NCBI GenBank assembly: GCA_041569895.1
Contig: JBFFXF010000092.1
Coordinates: 1-24,863 of the forward strand
Length of the DNA: 24,863 nucleotides
Direction of reading: 5' to 3'
Origin: JBFFXF01 sp041569895
GTDB lineage: Bacteria > Planctomycetota > UBA8108 > JACQVS01
This document shows, piece after piece, positions 1 through 7,767 of this stretch. The position numbers and the translations under genes are program-made. The notes below the pieces were generated by a model, which had not been told where the DNA came from, searched no databases, and saw only the letters and a list, made by a program, of their open reading frames with translations. How positions within the stretch are numbered: the stretch's first letter is position 1; every line of letters starts with the position of its first letter.

Positions 1-2
1 CC

Positions 3-51
3 GATCTGAGATCAGAGATCTGAGATCAGAGATCAGAGATCAGAGATCTGA
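3..51. repeat. Heptamer tandem repeat GATCWGA x7
   Basis: Seven head-to-tail copies of a 7-bp unit, GATCTGA or GATCAGA, run without interruption from 3 to 51. Each copy carries a GATC site, so GATC recurs every 7 bp. Degenerate copies of the same unit occur near 11641-11690 and, inverted, near 19690-19735. The array may continue beyond the left window edge. Confidence 0.9.
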
Positions 52-129
52 CAGCGGCGTCGGTCTTTGCCTCTCGGGGGTATTCGAGAGCCGCGTCAGA
101 ACTCGAAGGCAGAACACCCAGTACTCTGT

Positions 130-231
130 TTCCTGCCTTCCTGCTCTTCCTGCCTTCCTTGCGCCGAGTCCTGCTTTCCGAGTCTCGCTCGCGGAGTCGA
201 GGAGTTTTCCGCGCACGCGGCCCTGGCCGGG
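130..231. repeat. Dispersed intergenic repeat tail, copy A
   Basis: A TTCCTGCY-rich stretch (about 130-160) is followed by a conserved block at 180-210 (GAGTCTCGC, then GTCGAG, then AGTTTTC) and by a CTGGCCGGG end. The same order of elements recurs at 11756-11860, also beside heptamer repeats. The two copies lie in different intergenic regions, 3' of topA and 5' of a dockerin gene, so this is a dispersed element and not part of either gene. The region 52-129 between heptamers and tail shows no gene. Confidence 0.7.
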
Positions 232-242
232 ATATGACGAAG

Positions 243-2945
243 TCAGGCCTTTCCCCGGGCGCGCGACTTCTTGGCTGACGGCGCCTTCTTCTTTGTCTTC
301 TTTTTCTTCGCCGTCTTCTTCTTCCCGGCCTTCTTCTTTGCCGTCCCGGCGCTCTTCTTCGTCCCGGTCTTCTTCTTCGACTTCTTCCGCGCGCCTCCCT
401 TTCTTTCCGCTCGCCGGCGGATCAGGTCGATCGCCTCGGTGATGGTGATCTCATCGGGGTTGGCGCCGCGGGGGACCGGGGCGTTGACGTCGCCGTTGGT
501 GAGGTACGGGCCGTAGCGGCCTTCCATCAGCCGGATCTCCTTGCCGCTCTCGCGATCCGTGCCGAGCTCTCGCAGGAGTTTCGAGCTTCGCGATGCGCGT
601 CGCGCGGGCGTCGTCCGGAAGATCTCGAGGGCACGGTCGAGCTCGAGCGTGAAGATGTCATCGGTGGCCGGGAGGCTGCGGCTCTCGCGGCCGCGTTTCA
701 GGTACGGTCCGTAGCGTCCGTAGTCGGCGAAGACCTCCTCCTTCGAGTCGGGGTCGACACCGAGCAGCCGCGGAAGCGAGAGCAGGCGGAGCGCGTCGTC
801 GAGGTCGACCTCGTCGACTTCCATGCCCTTCAGGAGCGACTTCATTTTCGGCTTGACGTTGCCGTCGCCGTTGTCGCCGAGCTGCACGTAGGGGCCGTAT
901 CGTCCGGTCTTCAGGTAGACCGGCTGGCCGGACTCGGGGCAGGAGCCGAGGAGCTTCGGCCCGGAGCCATGATCGAGCAGCTTGGTGGCGAGCGCGATGT
1001 CGAGCGAGTCGGGCGCCGTGCCTTCCGGGATCGACGCGCGATCGTCGCCGCGCTCGAGGAAGGGTCCGAAGCGGCCGATGCGCACGTTGATCTCGCGATT
1101 TTGCTGGTCGCGTCCGAGAGGCAGCGTGCACGACTCGCGCGCGTCGATCTCGGCCTGGAGGAGATCCTTGAGACCCGGAGCCTTCTTGTTTCCGAAGTAG
1201 AAGCGCTCGAGGTAGGGGACCGGATTCTCCTCGCCGCGCGAGATCGCATCGAGGTGCTCCTCCATGCGCGCCGTGTAGTTGATATCCACCAGGTTAAAGA
1301 AGTTCTTCTTCAGCAGCTCGACGACCGCGAACGCCGTGAATGTCGGCACCAGCGCGTTCCCCTGCTTGATGACGTACTCGCGCGCGAGAATGGTCCCGAT
1401 GATGCTGGCGTACGTGCTGGGACGCCCGACGCCGTTGGCCTCGAGCTCCTTGACGAGCGAGGCTTCCGTGAAGCGCGCCGGGGGCTGCGTCGTGTGTCCC
1501 TTCGGCTCGAGCTCCTCGAGGAGGAGCCGATCACCGACCTCGAGCGACGGCAGCAGCGTCTCCTTGTCGGCGAGCTCGGCCTCCGGATCATCCGCGCCCT
1601 CGACGTAGGCGCGGAGGAATCCCGGGAACTCGATGGTCTTGCCGCTCGCCTGGAAGACGGCGTCGCCGCCGCCCACCTGGATGGTGACGCGATGGCCGCG
1701 CGCCGATTCCATCTGGCACGCGACCGTGCGCTTCCAGATCAGCTCGTAGAGACGCATCTCGTCGGAGTTGAGCTCGTCGCGCAGCTCCTCCGGACGGCGG
1801 AAATCCCCGGCGGGGCGGATCGCCTCGTGCGCCTCCTGGGCGTTCTTGACGCGCGTCTGGTACGCGCGCGGGCGATCCGGCAGGTACTCCTTGCCGTAGA
1901 GCGAGTCGACGAGGTCCCGCACCCGACGCACGGCCTGGTCCGCGAGCGTGGTCGAGTCGGTCCGCATGTAGGTGATGTAGCCGTTCTCGTAGAGGCGCTG
2001 CGCGATCTGCATGGTGACGCGAGTCGACAGGCGCAGCTTGCGGTTCGCCTCCTGCTGCAGCGTGCTCGTCGTGAACGGCGCGCCGGGGTTCAGCGTGTAG
2101 GGCTTGCGCTCGACCTTGATGACCTCGAAGCGCTCCTCGCGCAGCCGCCGGGCGAGTCCATTGGCGGCCTCCTCGTCGAGCACGACGACGTCGGCCGTCG
2201 AGCTCTGCAGCTCGCCCTTCTCGTTGAAGTCACGGCCGACGGCGACGCGACGCCCGTCGACGGAGACGAGCACGGTCTCCAGCGGGAATCCGGGGTCGGA
2301 ACGGCCCTCGGCTCCAAAGGACGCGTCGAGGTCCCAGTACGACGCCGGAACGAACGCGATGCGGTCCTTCTCCCGGTCGACGACGATGCGGACCGCGACG
2401 CTCTGGACGCGCCCGGCCGAGAGGCCACGGGCGATCTTCCGCCAGAGGATCGGCGACACCTCGTAGCCGTAGAGGCGGTCGAGGATGCGCCGCGTCTCCT
2501 GGGCCCGCACGAGGCGCTCGTCGATCTCGCGGGGGCTCTCGAGGGCGCTCTGGATCGCCTCCCGGGTGATCTCGTGAAACACCAGGCGCTTGCTCGGGAC
2601 CTTCGGCTTGAGGATCTCCTGGAGGTGCCAGCTGATCGACTCGCCCTCGCGATCCTCGTCGGTCGCCAGGTAGACGAGGTCCGCCTCCTTGACCAGCTTC
2701 TTCAGCTTGGTGACCTGCTTCTTCTTCTCGCTCGGGACGACGTAGTACGGCTTGAAGTCGTCCTCGATGTCGATGCCGAGCCGGCTCCACTCCTCCTGTT
2801 TGATCGAGGCGGGGATCTCGCTGGCGTCGCGCGGGAGGTCACGGATGTGGCCGATGCTCGACTCGACCACGAAATCCTTGCCGAGGAACCTCGATATCGT
2901 CCGTGCCTTGGCCGGTGACTCGACGATGACGAGGGTCTTGGACAT
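243..2945 (-). CDS. topA: DNA topoisomerase I (type IA)
   Basis: This enzyme relaxes negatively supercoiled DNA in the cytoplasm by cutting one strand through a 5'-phosphotyrosine link. The 900-aa product opens with a TOPRIM domain: Glu9 in VIVESPAKA, and the acidic triad Asp96, Asp98 and Glu100 in ATDEDREGE. The active-site tyrosine is Tyr326 in the GYITYMRTDST motif. The C-terminal third has four copies of the topoisomerase C-terminal repeat (GRFGPF, then three GRYGPY). No four-cysteine zinc fingers are seen, unlike Escherichia coli TopA. The last ~55 residues are a lysine/alanine-rich tail, known in other bacterial lineages to bind DNA and aid processivity. The start at 2945 gives MSKTLVIVESPAKA, the usual family N-terminus. 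It is transcribed divergently from the 3374 gene. Confidence 0.98.
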   Translation of the reverse strand: MSKTLVIVESPAKARTISRFLGKDFVVESSIGHIRDLPRDASEIPASIKQEEWSRLGIDIEDDFKPYYVVPSEKKKQVTKLKKLVKEADLVYLATDEDREGESISWHLQEILKPKVPSKRLVFHEITREAIQSALESPREIDERLVRAQETRRILDRLYGYEVSPILWRKIARGLSAGRVQSVAVRIVVDREKDRIAFVPASYWDLDASFGAEGRSDPGFPLETVLVSVDGRRVAVGRDFNEKGELQSSTADVVVLDEEAANGLARRLREERFEVIKVERKPYTLNPGAPFTTSTLQQEANRKLRLSTRVTMQIAQRLYENGYITYMRTDSTTLADQAVRRVRDLVDSLYGKEYLPDRPRAYQTRVKNAQEAHEAIRPAGDFRRPEELRDELNSDEMRLYELIWKRTVACQMESARGHRVTIQVGGGDAVFQASGKTIEFPGFLRAYVEGADDPEAELADKETLLPSLEVGDRLLLEELEPKGHTTQPPARFTEASLVKELEANGVGRPSTYASIIGTILAREYVIKQGNALVPTFTAFAVVELLKKNFFNLVDINYTARMEEHLDAISRGEENPVPYLERFYFGNKKAPGLKDLLQAEIDARESCTLPLGRDQQNREINVRIGRFGPFLERGDDRASIPEGTAPDSLDIALATKLLDHGSGPKLLGSCPESGQPVYLKTGRYGPYVQLGDNGDGNVKPKMKSLLKGMEVDEVDLDDALRLLSLPRLLGVDPDSKEEVFADYGRYGPYLKRGRESRSLPATDDIFTLELDRALEIFRTTPARRASRSSKLLRELGTDRESGKEIRLMEGRYGPYLTNGDVNAPVPRGANPDEITITEAIDLIRRRAERKGGARKKSKKKTGTKKSAGTAKKKAGKKKTAKKKKTKKKAPSAKKSRARGKA

Positions 2946-3373
2946 TGCTCAACACACCTGCGATAGACCGTCCGGCCGGTGGCCGGGACCCGACGCGACC
3001 GTCGCGAGGGGTGTCCGCTCCCGGCGGCCCGCTCGACCGGACAGAAAAGTGTTCACGCCCCATCGGCGAACATCAAGAGGCTACTGCCGGACTCCTGAGT
3101 GAGGAGTGCGGGACCCCTCCCGCATCAATCGGCCGCGGGAGCGCTTCTTTTGACGCCCTGTCGCGCCGCCCCGGCTCGCGGCGAGCACTTCTAACATTCC
3201 CGACCGGCCCGACTTCCGGGCCCCCGCGCGGGTCCGCGGATTTCCGGCTGACCCGCCGCGCGCGAGTCGATAGAATACGCCGCCGATCCCGGAGCCCGGG
3301 CCGCGTCGAGGCGGACCCCGCGCGCCAGCGGATCCGGGACCCGACTCGGAGCCATACGGACGCCGAAAGCACC
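2946..3373. other. Divergent intergenic region, topA / 89-aa gene
   Basis: This 428-bp gap separates the start of topA (-) from the 3374 gene (+), so it should hold both promoters. A candidate plus-strand promoter is listed at 3248-3276. Imperfect dyads are visible at 3050-3072 (TGTT..CGCC / GGCG AACA) and 3206-3222 (GGCCCG / CGGGCC), neither followed by a T-run. One frame stays open across the region and joins the 89-aa gene, but its upstream part is arginine/proline-rich and resembles no protein, so it is read as non-coding. Confidence 0.5.
3248..3276 (+). promoter_or_regulatory. Candidate sigma-70-type promoter for the 89-aa/hpnB pair
   Basis: CTGACC at 3248-3253 and TAGAAT at 3271-3276 are separated by 17 bp and lie about 100 bp upstream of the ATG at 3374. 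The -35 match is weak and the call rests only on sequence similarity to the consensus. Confidence 0.35.
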
Positions 3374-3643
3374 ATGTTCGTCTACGTCTACGAAACGCCG
3401 AACGGTCTGTTCGCCGACTTCCGACCCTATCTGGACGGGCAGGATCACGCCTTCACGCCCCCGCGGGCCCTGCCGGGGAACGATCCCCGCTGGGAGAAGA
3501 TCCTCAACACCAACGATCCGCGGACCGGCAAGCCGATCTACGGCTCGGTCGAGTTCGCGGGCACCGGCGACGTCCCGGACTACCACGAGCTGATGATCTT
3601 CCCCGTGCCCTACGACGGCGAGGTCCAGTCGCCGGCATCGTGA
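3374..3643 (+). CDS. Hypothetical protein, 89 aa
   Basis: A small acidic, tyrosine- and proline-rich soluble protein that begins MFVYVYETPNGLFADFRPYL. There is no signal peptide, membrane segment or cysteine. I do not recognise the family. The ATG at 3374 is chosen because the protein-like composition starts exactly there; the open frame upstream is low-complexity arginine-rich sequence. The TGA stop (3641-3643) overlaps the GTG start of the downstream glycosyltransferase as GTGA, so the two are very likely co-transcribed and translationally coupled. Its role may relate to that enzyme, but nothing in the sequence shows how. Confidence 0.75.
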   Translation: MFVYVYETPNGLFADFRPYLDGQDHAFTPPRALPGNDPRWEKILNTNDPRTGKPIYGSVEFAGTGDVPDYHELMIFPVPYDGEVQSPAS

Positions 3644-4866
3644 CCCCGGACCACCCCGCCTCGCTGTTCCTTCTCATCTGCTCCTCGGTCGTCCTCGTCT
3701 TCTGGATCGCGCTGCGCACCAACCCGCGGCGCCGCTGGTCTTCGCAGCTCTTTCTCGGACCTTCCGGCGAGCGCGCCCCGGCGGCGCCGGGACGCGTGGT
3801 GGCGGTCGTCCCGGCCCGCGACGAGGCCGACATGCTGCCGGCGACGCTTCCCGCGCTGCTCTCGCAGTCTCCGATCGATCTCGTCGTGCTGGTCGATGAC
3901 CGCTCCGCGGACGGCACGGCGAGGGTCGCGGCGGAGGTCGCCGGCGAGGCCGGAACGGGGGAGAAGTTGCTCGTGGTCTCGACCGGAGAGGCGCCGCGGC
4001 CCGGCTGGAGCGGCAAGGTGAACGCCCTCGCCCGGGGGGTCGAGGCCGCCTCGGCGGACGGCCGGGACGCCGCGGAGTGGCTCCTCTTCACCGACGCCGA
4101 CATCCTGCACCGGGCCGGCTCGGTCGAGGACCTGCTGTCGACGGCGCTCCGGGAGCGGCGCGACCTGGTCTCGGTGATGGCGCGCCTGCACGCCGGCGGC
4201 CTCTGGGAGCGGTTGCTCGTGCCGCCCTTCGTCTTCTTCTTCCACCTCCTCTATCCGTTCCGGTCGGTGCGGGACGACCTCTCGCGGGTGGCCGCCGCGG
4301 CCGGCGGCTGCGTGCTCGTCAGGCGGAACGCCCTCGATCGCGCCGGCGGCCTGGCGGCGATCTCCGGAGCGCTCATCGACGACGTCGCGCTGGCGAAGGC
4401 CGTCAAGGGGACCGGCGGGCGTCTGTGGCTCGGGCTCGATCCCGGCATCCGCTCGCAGCGCCCCTACGGCGACCTCGCCTCCCTCTGGCGGATGATCTCG
4501 CGCTGCGCGTTCACGCAGCTCCGCCACAGCTACGTCCTGCTCGCGGCCGTCGTCGCCGGCCTGGCCGTGTTCTTCGTCTCGCCGCCGGTGCTCGCCCTCG
4601 CCGCGGTGATCACGGGAGCGCTGCAGCTCTCCGCAAGCGGCGCCCTCGACGGGGCCGTCCCCGTCGCCGGCGCGGCGGCGGTGCTCGCGTGGGGGCTCCA
4701 GACCGCCGGCCTCGCTCCCTGGGCCCGTCACCACGGCGTCCACCCGATCTGGGCAGCCGCGCTGCCGGTGGCCTCGGCGTTTTACGGCCTGATGACGATC
4801 TCATCGGCCTGGCGGCACGCGCGGGGTCGGGGGGTGGCCTGGAAGGGGAGGCGGTATGGGGGGTGA
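3640..4866 (+). CDS. hpnB: HpnB-like hopene-associated family 2 glycosyltransferase
   Basis: A membrane glycosyltransferase of about the usual HpnB length (408 aa). An N-terminal membrane segment (residues ~8-26) precedes a GT-A fold: nucleotide-sugar and metal-binding acidic motifs VLVDDRS (85-89) and FTDAD (150-154), a PGWSGK motif (121-126) and a GALIDDVALAK acceptor/base region (243-253). FTQLRHS (291-297) precedes two or three C-terminal membrane helices. The end, VAWKGRRY, matches the family signature. HpnB members sit in hopanoid clusters and are thought to act on hopanoids or other lipids; the exact reaction is unsettled. No squalene-hopene cyclase or other hpn gene is in this window, so the symbol rests on similarity recalled from the family. 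The GTG start overlaps the stop of the 89-aa gene. Confidence 0.85.
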   Translation: MTPDHPASLFLLICSSVVLVFWIALRTNPRRRWSSQLFLGPSGERAPAAPGRVVAVVPARDEADMLPATLPALLSQSPIDLVVLVDDRSADGTARVAAEVAGEAGTGEKLLVVSTGEAPRPGWSGKVNALARGVEAASADGRDAAEWLLFTDADILHRAGSVEDLLSTALRERRDLVSVMARLHAGGLWERLLVPPFVFFFHLLYPFRSVRDDLSRVAAAAGGCVLVRRNALDRAGGLAAISGALIDDVALAKAVKGTGGRLWLGLDPGIRSQRPYGDLASLWRMISRCAFTQLRHSYVLLAAVVAGLAVFFVSPPVLALAAVITGALQLSASGALDGAVPVAGAAAVLAWGLQTAGLAPWARHHGVHPIWAAALPVASAFYGLMTISSAWRHARGRGVAWKGRRYGG

Positions 4867-4875
4867 GGGGGGCCG

Positions 4876-4960
4876 ATGGCGATTCCGATGACCGATTCCG
4901 ATTCAGATGACCGATGCCGACTCCGACTCCGATTCCGAGGTCCGATTCGGACTCCGACCC
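4876..4960. repeat. Hexamer repeat block (CCGAYN)n
   Basis: Degenerate 6-bp units such as CCGATT, CCGACT and CCGATG repeat in tandem just after the hpnB stop. The region reads as dipeptide repeats in several frames, which is the mark of a hexamer satellite, not of coding sequence. Confidence 0.85.
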
Positions 4961-4963
4961 CAG

Positions 4964-5036
4964 CGTTGCAAAAACCCGTACCCGTTCCCGTACCCGTCCT
5001 CGAAGGCTCTGGCTGCGGAGTCCGATGACCGACTCG
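4964..5036. repeat. Dispersed intergenic core repeat, copy 1
   Basis: The block starts CGTTGCAAAAAC, continues with CCCGTN hexamers, then CGTCCTCGA, CTCTG and TGCGGAGTCCGATGACCGAC. A second copy with the same order and near-identical ends lies at 10115-10195, differing mainly in the number of CCCGTN units. Both copies lie between convergent gene pairs. Confidence 0.85.
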
Positions 5037-5048
5037 CTGGACGACGCC

Positions 5049-5190
5049 GGTCACGGTCACGGTCACGACACACGGTCCACGGGTCACGGTCCACGGCACA
5101 CGGGTCACGGTCCACCGTCCAGGCCGGGGTTGCGCCCGTGCTCGTGCTCCGTATCCGTGTTCCGTCTCCGTTGTCGTTACCGTCGCCGAG
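5049..5190. repeat. GGTCAC and CGTNTC short tandem repeats
   Basis: From 5049 to about 5125 the sequence is built of GGTCAC, GGTCCAC and CACACGG units (GGTCACGGTCC recurs three times), followed at ~5137-5190 by CGTNTC-like hexamers. Together with the two blocks before it, this fills the whole 359-bp gap (4867-5225) between the convergent hpnB and lipoprotein genes. No gene or clear intrinsic terminator is seen. Confidence 0.75.
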
Positions 5191-5225
5191 ATCCGAGGAC
5201 GGGGACGAGACTCGGGGGGAACTCC

Positions 5226-5984
5226 TCAGGCGCCGGTTTTCTCGTGGACCGCTCGGGCGCGTCTGACGAACTCGGCGGCCTCGGGGTCCCCGGGGGAGAT
5301 CTCGCGGACGCGGTTCCAGAGCTCGAGGGCGCGCTGGACGGCGCCCTTGCTGTAGGACTTCAGACCCTCTTCCTTGAGGACGTCGACGAAGGCGGAGCGG
5401 ATCTGGACGTTGGTCGGGTCGAGGCCGTAGGCGCGCTCGAGGGAGGCGATCGCGTCGTCGATCTGATTGGCGTCGAGCTGCTGGAGGGCGAGCGCGTACT
5501 CCATGTAGGCGCCCTTCGGGCTGAACGATGCGGCGGAGCCGGCGCCGGGAGCCGACCTCGAGGTGCGGCGTCCCAGCCACTCGGCGAGCACGCGGCGGAC
5601 GACGGCGGCGTCGCGTGAATCGGGGAACCGCTGGTCGAGCCGCTCGACAGCGGCGAGCGCCTCCTCGGACGACCACTCGGCGAGCTCGAGCACGCGCACG
5701 GCAGCGTCGACGAGCGGGTCGACGAGCGGGTCGACGGCGTCGCCGCCGGCAGGGTCCGGAGCGGAGGGGTCGCCCCCGGCAGGGAGACTCCGGGCCGTCG
5801 AGCCGACGCCCGACGGGTTCGAGCCGGCTGGCTGCAGCGACTGGCCGTGCCGGATCGCGGGGTGCCGCTCGTGCACCCCGAGTCCGTTAAGCAAGTTGCA
5901 GCCGGGACTCGAGGCCGAGAGTATCAGCAGCAACAGGAAACGCCCGAACGGACAGATCCAGCGCTGGCGGGGGGTTGTCTTCAT
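5226..5984 (-). CDS. Putative TPR-containing lipoprotein
   Basis: A 252-aa exported protein of unknown specific function. The ATG at 5984 gives a basic N-region and a hydrophobic stretch (GRFLLLLILSA, residues 14-24) ending in SPGC, with Cys29 as a possible lipidation site, though the lipobox is weak. Residues ~48-95 are low-complexity, proline/glycine/aspartate-rich. Residues ~95-140 form one helical hairpin and ~158-250 contain TPR-like helices (ALALQQLDANQIDDAIASLE, then YGLDPTN; GAVQRALELWNRV, then EISPGDPEA). TPR proteins usually scaffold protein complexes. An alternative ATG at 6008 adds eight residues. The first 98 nt overlap the end of the HD-GYP gene in another frame, so the two are probably co-expressed. 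Confidence 0.75.
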   Translation of the reverse strand: MKTTPRQRWICPFGRFLLLLILSASSPGCNLLNGLGVHERHPAIRHGQSLQPAGSNPSGVGSTARSLPAGGDPSAPDPAGGDAVDPLVDPLVDAAVRVLELAEWSSEEALAAVERLDQRFPDSRDAAVVRRVLAEWLGRRTSRSAPGAGSAASFSPKGAYMEYALALQQLDANQIDDAIASLERAYGLDPTNVQIRSAFVDVLKEEGLKSYSKGAVQRALELWNRVREISPGDPEAAEFVRRARAVHEKTGA

Positions 5985-7338
5985 GCTCGCTGAGGACGGA
6001 GATCGCATGTTCGACGATCTCGGGATCGAACTGCTTCCCCTTCTCCTTCTCGAGAATCCTCACCACCGTGTCGAACGGCAGTCCCTGTCGATACGGCCGG
6101 TTGGTCATCATGGCGTCGACGGTGTCGGCCACGGTGATCACGCGGCTCGCGAACGGGATCTCCTCTGCGCGCAGGGCGTCCGGATATCCGGTGCCGTCCC
6201 AGCGCTCGTGGTGGTGGCGGACCCAGCACGCGACGTCGCGCATCGAATCCAGCCGCAGCAGGATGCTCTCCCCGATGGTGACGTGACTCTGGATGATCCT
6301 CACCTCGGCGGGCGTCAGACTGCTCTCCTTGAACAGCACCTGGTCCGGGATGCCGATCTTGCCAATATCGTGCAGCAGTGCCGCGGTCTCGATCTGGAAC
6401 CGCTCGTCGCGCGGCACGTCCATGCTCCGGAGGATATCGCGGCTGAGGCTCGAGACGCGGAGGCAGTGTCCCTCCGTGTACGGGTCCTTCGCCTCCACCG
6501 TGTCGATCATCGCGTGGATGGTCTCGATGTGCATGCGGTTGATGTCGCCGCGCGCACGCTGCAGGTTTCCGACCATCTCGTTGAACGCCCGGCAGAACCG
6601 CGCGATCTCATCGTGACCGCGGGTGGGGACGCGTGCCGTGAGGTCGCCGCTTCCGATGCGGTCCGCGACGACCGTCAGCCGGTCGAGCGCGCGGAACGGC
6701 GTGTAGAGCAGCATCAGACAGAGCAGACACACGAGCATGAACCCGGTCATGAAGATCGGGTAGACATAGGCGTGCGCCCTCCGGAGGCTGAGCTCCAGCC
6801 GGTCCTTGTCGATCCAGAGGTGGACCGCGCCCACCTGGCGGTCGCCGAATCGCACCGGCATGGCGGCGTGCAGGAATCCGTAGCCCTCCTTGAAGCTGAC
6901 GGCGACCTGGGAGCCATCCGGCGACTGCGTGTCCTTTCCCGGCATCAGGCCGCCGGCCTCGAATCCGCTGCGCGAGACGTAGATCGGGTTGCCCTCGCGG
7001 TCGGTGACCGTGATCGCATGGACCCCGTTACGCAGGAGCGCCTCGGCGCTCAGGTGGAGCTGCATGCGGTCGCCGGCGGCGAGCGCCTCGGCGACGGAGT
7101 CGGAGAAGAAGCGCAGGATGCGGTCCGCCTCGGCCTTCGCCTGACGCGACGCGGCCTCACGAGTGGTGCCGGAGAGCGTCATGTAGGTCACCGCGAGGAT
7201 GCAGAGCGCCAGGGCGGCCGATCCCACGATCAGCTGGGTCTTGAGGCTGCCCGAGACGGCAGTCCGCGCCGCCCCGCGCACCACCCGGTGGGCGCGCTCG
7301 CGCAGTGCTTTGATGTATCGGGTCACCCTTCTTCCCAT
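5887..7338 (-). CDS. Membrane HD-GYP domain protein (putative cyclic-di-GMP phosphodiesterase)
   Basis: A 483-aa signalling protein. Order: membrane helix 1 (~33-55), extracytoplasmic sensor region (~56-192, with TVTDREGNPIYVS as in double-Cache/sCache sensors), membrane helix 2 (~193-213), HAMP linker (~213-265, DRIGSGDLTARVP) and HD-GYP domain (~270-450). Catalytic features are present: His291, the His323-Asp324 pair in LLHDIGKIGIPD, HHHE (375-378) and the GYP triad (384-386) in RWDGTGYP. Members hydrolyse cyclic-di-GMP to pGpG or GMP, so this is probably a stimulus-controlled c-di-GMP-degrading enzyme. The ATG at 7338 is preceded by AGGAAG about 11 nt upstream; frames further upstream look non-coding. 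The C-terminal ~30 residues overlap the next gene's signal-peptide region. Confidence 0.93.
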   Translation of the reverse strand: MGRRVTRYIKALRERAHRVVRGAARTAVSGSLKTQLIVGSAALALCILAVTYMTLSGTTREAASRQAKAEADRILRFFSDSVAEALAAGDRMQLHLSAEALLRNGVHAITVTDREGNPIYVSRSGFEAGGLMPGKDTQSPDGSQVAVSFKEGYGFLHAAMPVRFGDRQVGAVHLWIDKDRLELSLRRAHAYVYPIFMTGFMLVCLLCLMLLYTPFRALDRLTVVADRIGSGDLTARVPTRGHDEIARFCRAFNEMVGNLQRARGDINRMHIETIHAMIDTVEAKDPYTEGHCLRVSSLSRDILRSMDVPRDERFQIETAALLHDIGKIGIPDQVLFKESSLTPAEVRIIQSHVTIGESILLRLDSMRDVACWVRHHHERWDGTGYPDALRAEEIPFASRVITVADTVDAMMTNRPYRQGLPFDTVVRILEKEKGKQFDPEIVEHAISVLSEHEDNPPPALDLSVRAFPVAADTLGLESRLQLA

Positions 7339-7582
7339 GATAAGCAACTTCCTGGTAATCAGAGTCGAGAGTCGACGAGGAGAATGAGTGCAAACCGGGT
7401 GCCCGGGCCACCCGGTGGCGCCGCCGGGTCGAAATCGGCCACGCGCTCGCCAGCGCGCGACGTTGCCGCGTACCACACAACGACTAATGGACCCGGCCCG
7501 AAGTCGTCCAGAAGCTGGATGCCCGGGATCCCGGCGAGGGGTATCGAGGACCGTCCACGACGTGGACGAGACGGCTTCGGTC

Positions 7583-7610
7583 TTGTCCCGCCGTCGCCCA
7601 TGTGGATAAT
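7583..7610 (+). promoter_or_regulatory. Candidate sigma-70-type promoter for rpsU
   Basis: TTGTCC at 7583-7588 and GATAAT at 7605-7610 are 16 bp apart. Transcription would begin near 7617 and give a ~150-nt leader before the rpsU GTG. The leader would include the hairpin at 7633-7655 and the direct repeat at 7712-7738. Confidence 0.5.
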
Positions 7611-7632
7611 GGACGGTTCCGACGCACCGGCC

Positions 7633-7655
7633 CCGGTCTCGCCTCCCGAGACCGG
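7633..7655 (+). promoter_or_regulatory. Stem-loop in the predicted rpsU leader
   Basis: Perfect 9-bp inverted repeat: arm CCGGTCTCG (7633-7641), 5-nt loop CCTCC, arm CGAGACCGG (7647-7655). No T-run follows, so it is not a standard intrinsic terminator. The loop sequence is pyrimidine-rich, the complement of a Shine-Dalgarno motif (GGAGG). A role in controlling the downstream genes is an inference. Confidence 0.55.
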
Positions 7656-7711
7656 CGGCGGGGGAGGGGTGACCGATCCGCGATGGCTGGTGGCCGCGCG
7701 GGCCGGCAGCC

Positions 7712-7738
7712 GATTCAACACGGGATGATTCAACACGG
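7712..7738 (+). repeat. 12-bp direct repeat upstream of rpsU
   Basis: GATTCAACACGG occurs at 7712-7723 and again at 7727-7738, separated by GAT, so the copies are spaced 15 bp start to start. They end 29 nt before the rpsU start codon. The repeat may be a protein-binding site or a slippage duplication. Confidence 0.8.
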
Positions 7739-7750
7739 AGACGGCGAATG

Positions 7751-7756
7751 AAGGGA
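7751..7756 (+). promoter_or_regulatory. Ribosome binding site for rpsU
   Basis: AAGGGA lies 11 nt upstream of GTG 7768 and supports that start. The ATG at 7748, just upstream, is out of frame with the S21 sequence. Confidence 0.6.
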
Positions 7757-7767
7757 GCCAGACACGC

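Larger units (their letters stand above)
7339..7767. other. Divergent intergenic region, HD-GYP gene / rpsU
   Basis: This 429-bp gap lies between two divergent genes. On the rpsU side it holds a candidate promoter, a 9-bp-stem hairpin and a 12-bp direct repeat, listed separately. I could not pick a convincing promoter for the HD-GYP gene on the minus strand. Hexamer/heptamer repeats found in other gaps are absent here. Confidence 0.6.

Noticed and set aside
71..90. CTCTCG / CGAGAG hairpin as a topA terminator
   Set aside because: Only a 6-bp stem, no T-run on the minus strand, and about 150 bp from the topA stop.
271..516. Phenylalanine-rich plus-strand frame in the topA 3' region
   Set aside because: It is the complement of the lysine-rich topA tail.
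969..2918. 649-codon open frame antisense to topA
   Set aside because: It lies wholly opposite a certain gene and its translation is arginine/leucine/aspartate-rich with no recognisable domain, as expected of GC-rich antisense frames.
3050..3072. TGTTC / GAACA dyad as a LexA-type SOS box
   Set aside because: The half-sites are in the wrong order (TTC..GAA in place of GAAC..GTTC) and the spacing is too long.
4903..5108. Open frames made of SE, GT, DS or PTPIP dipeptide repeats in the hexamer clusters
   Set aside because: Any hexamer array reads as dipeptide repeats in every frame; there is no start context or domain.
4876..5190. CRISPR array
   Set aside because: Repeats are 6-7 bp and contiguous, without unique spacers of constant length.
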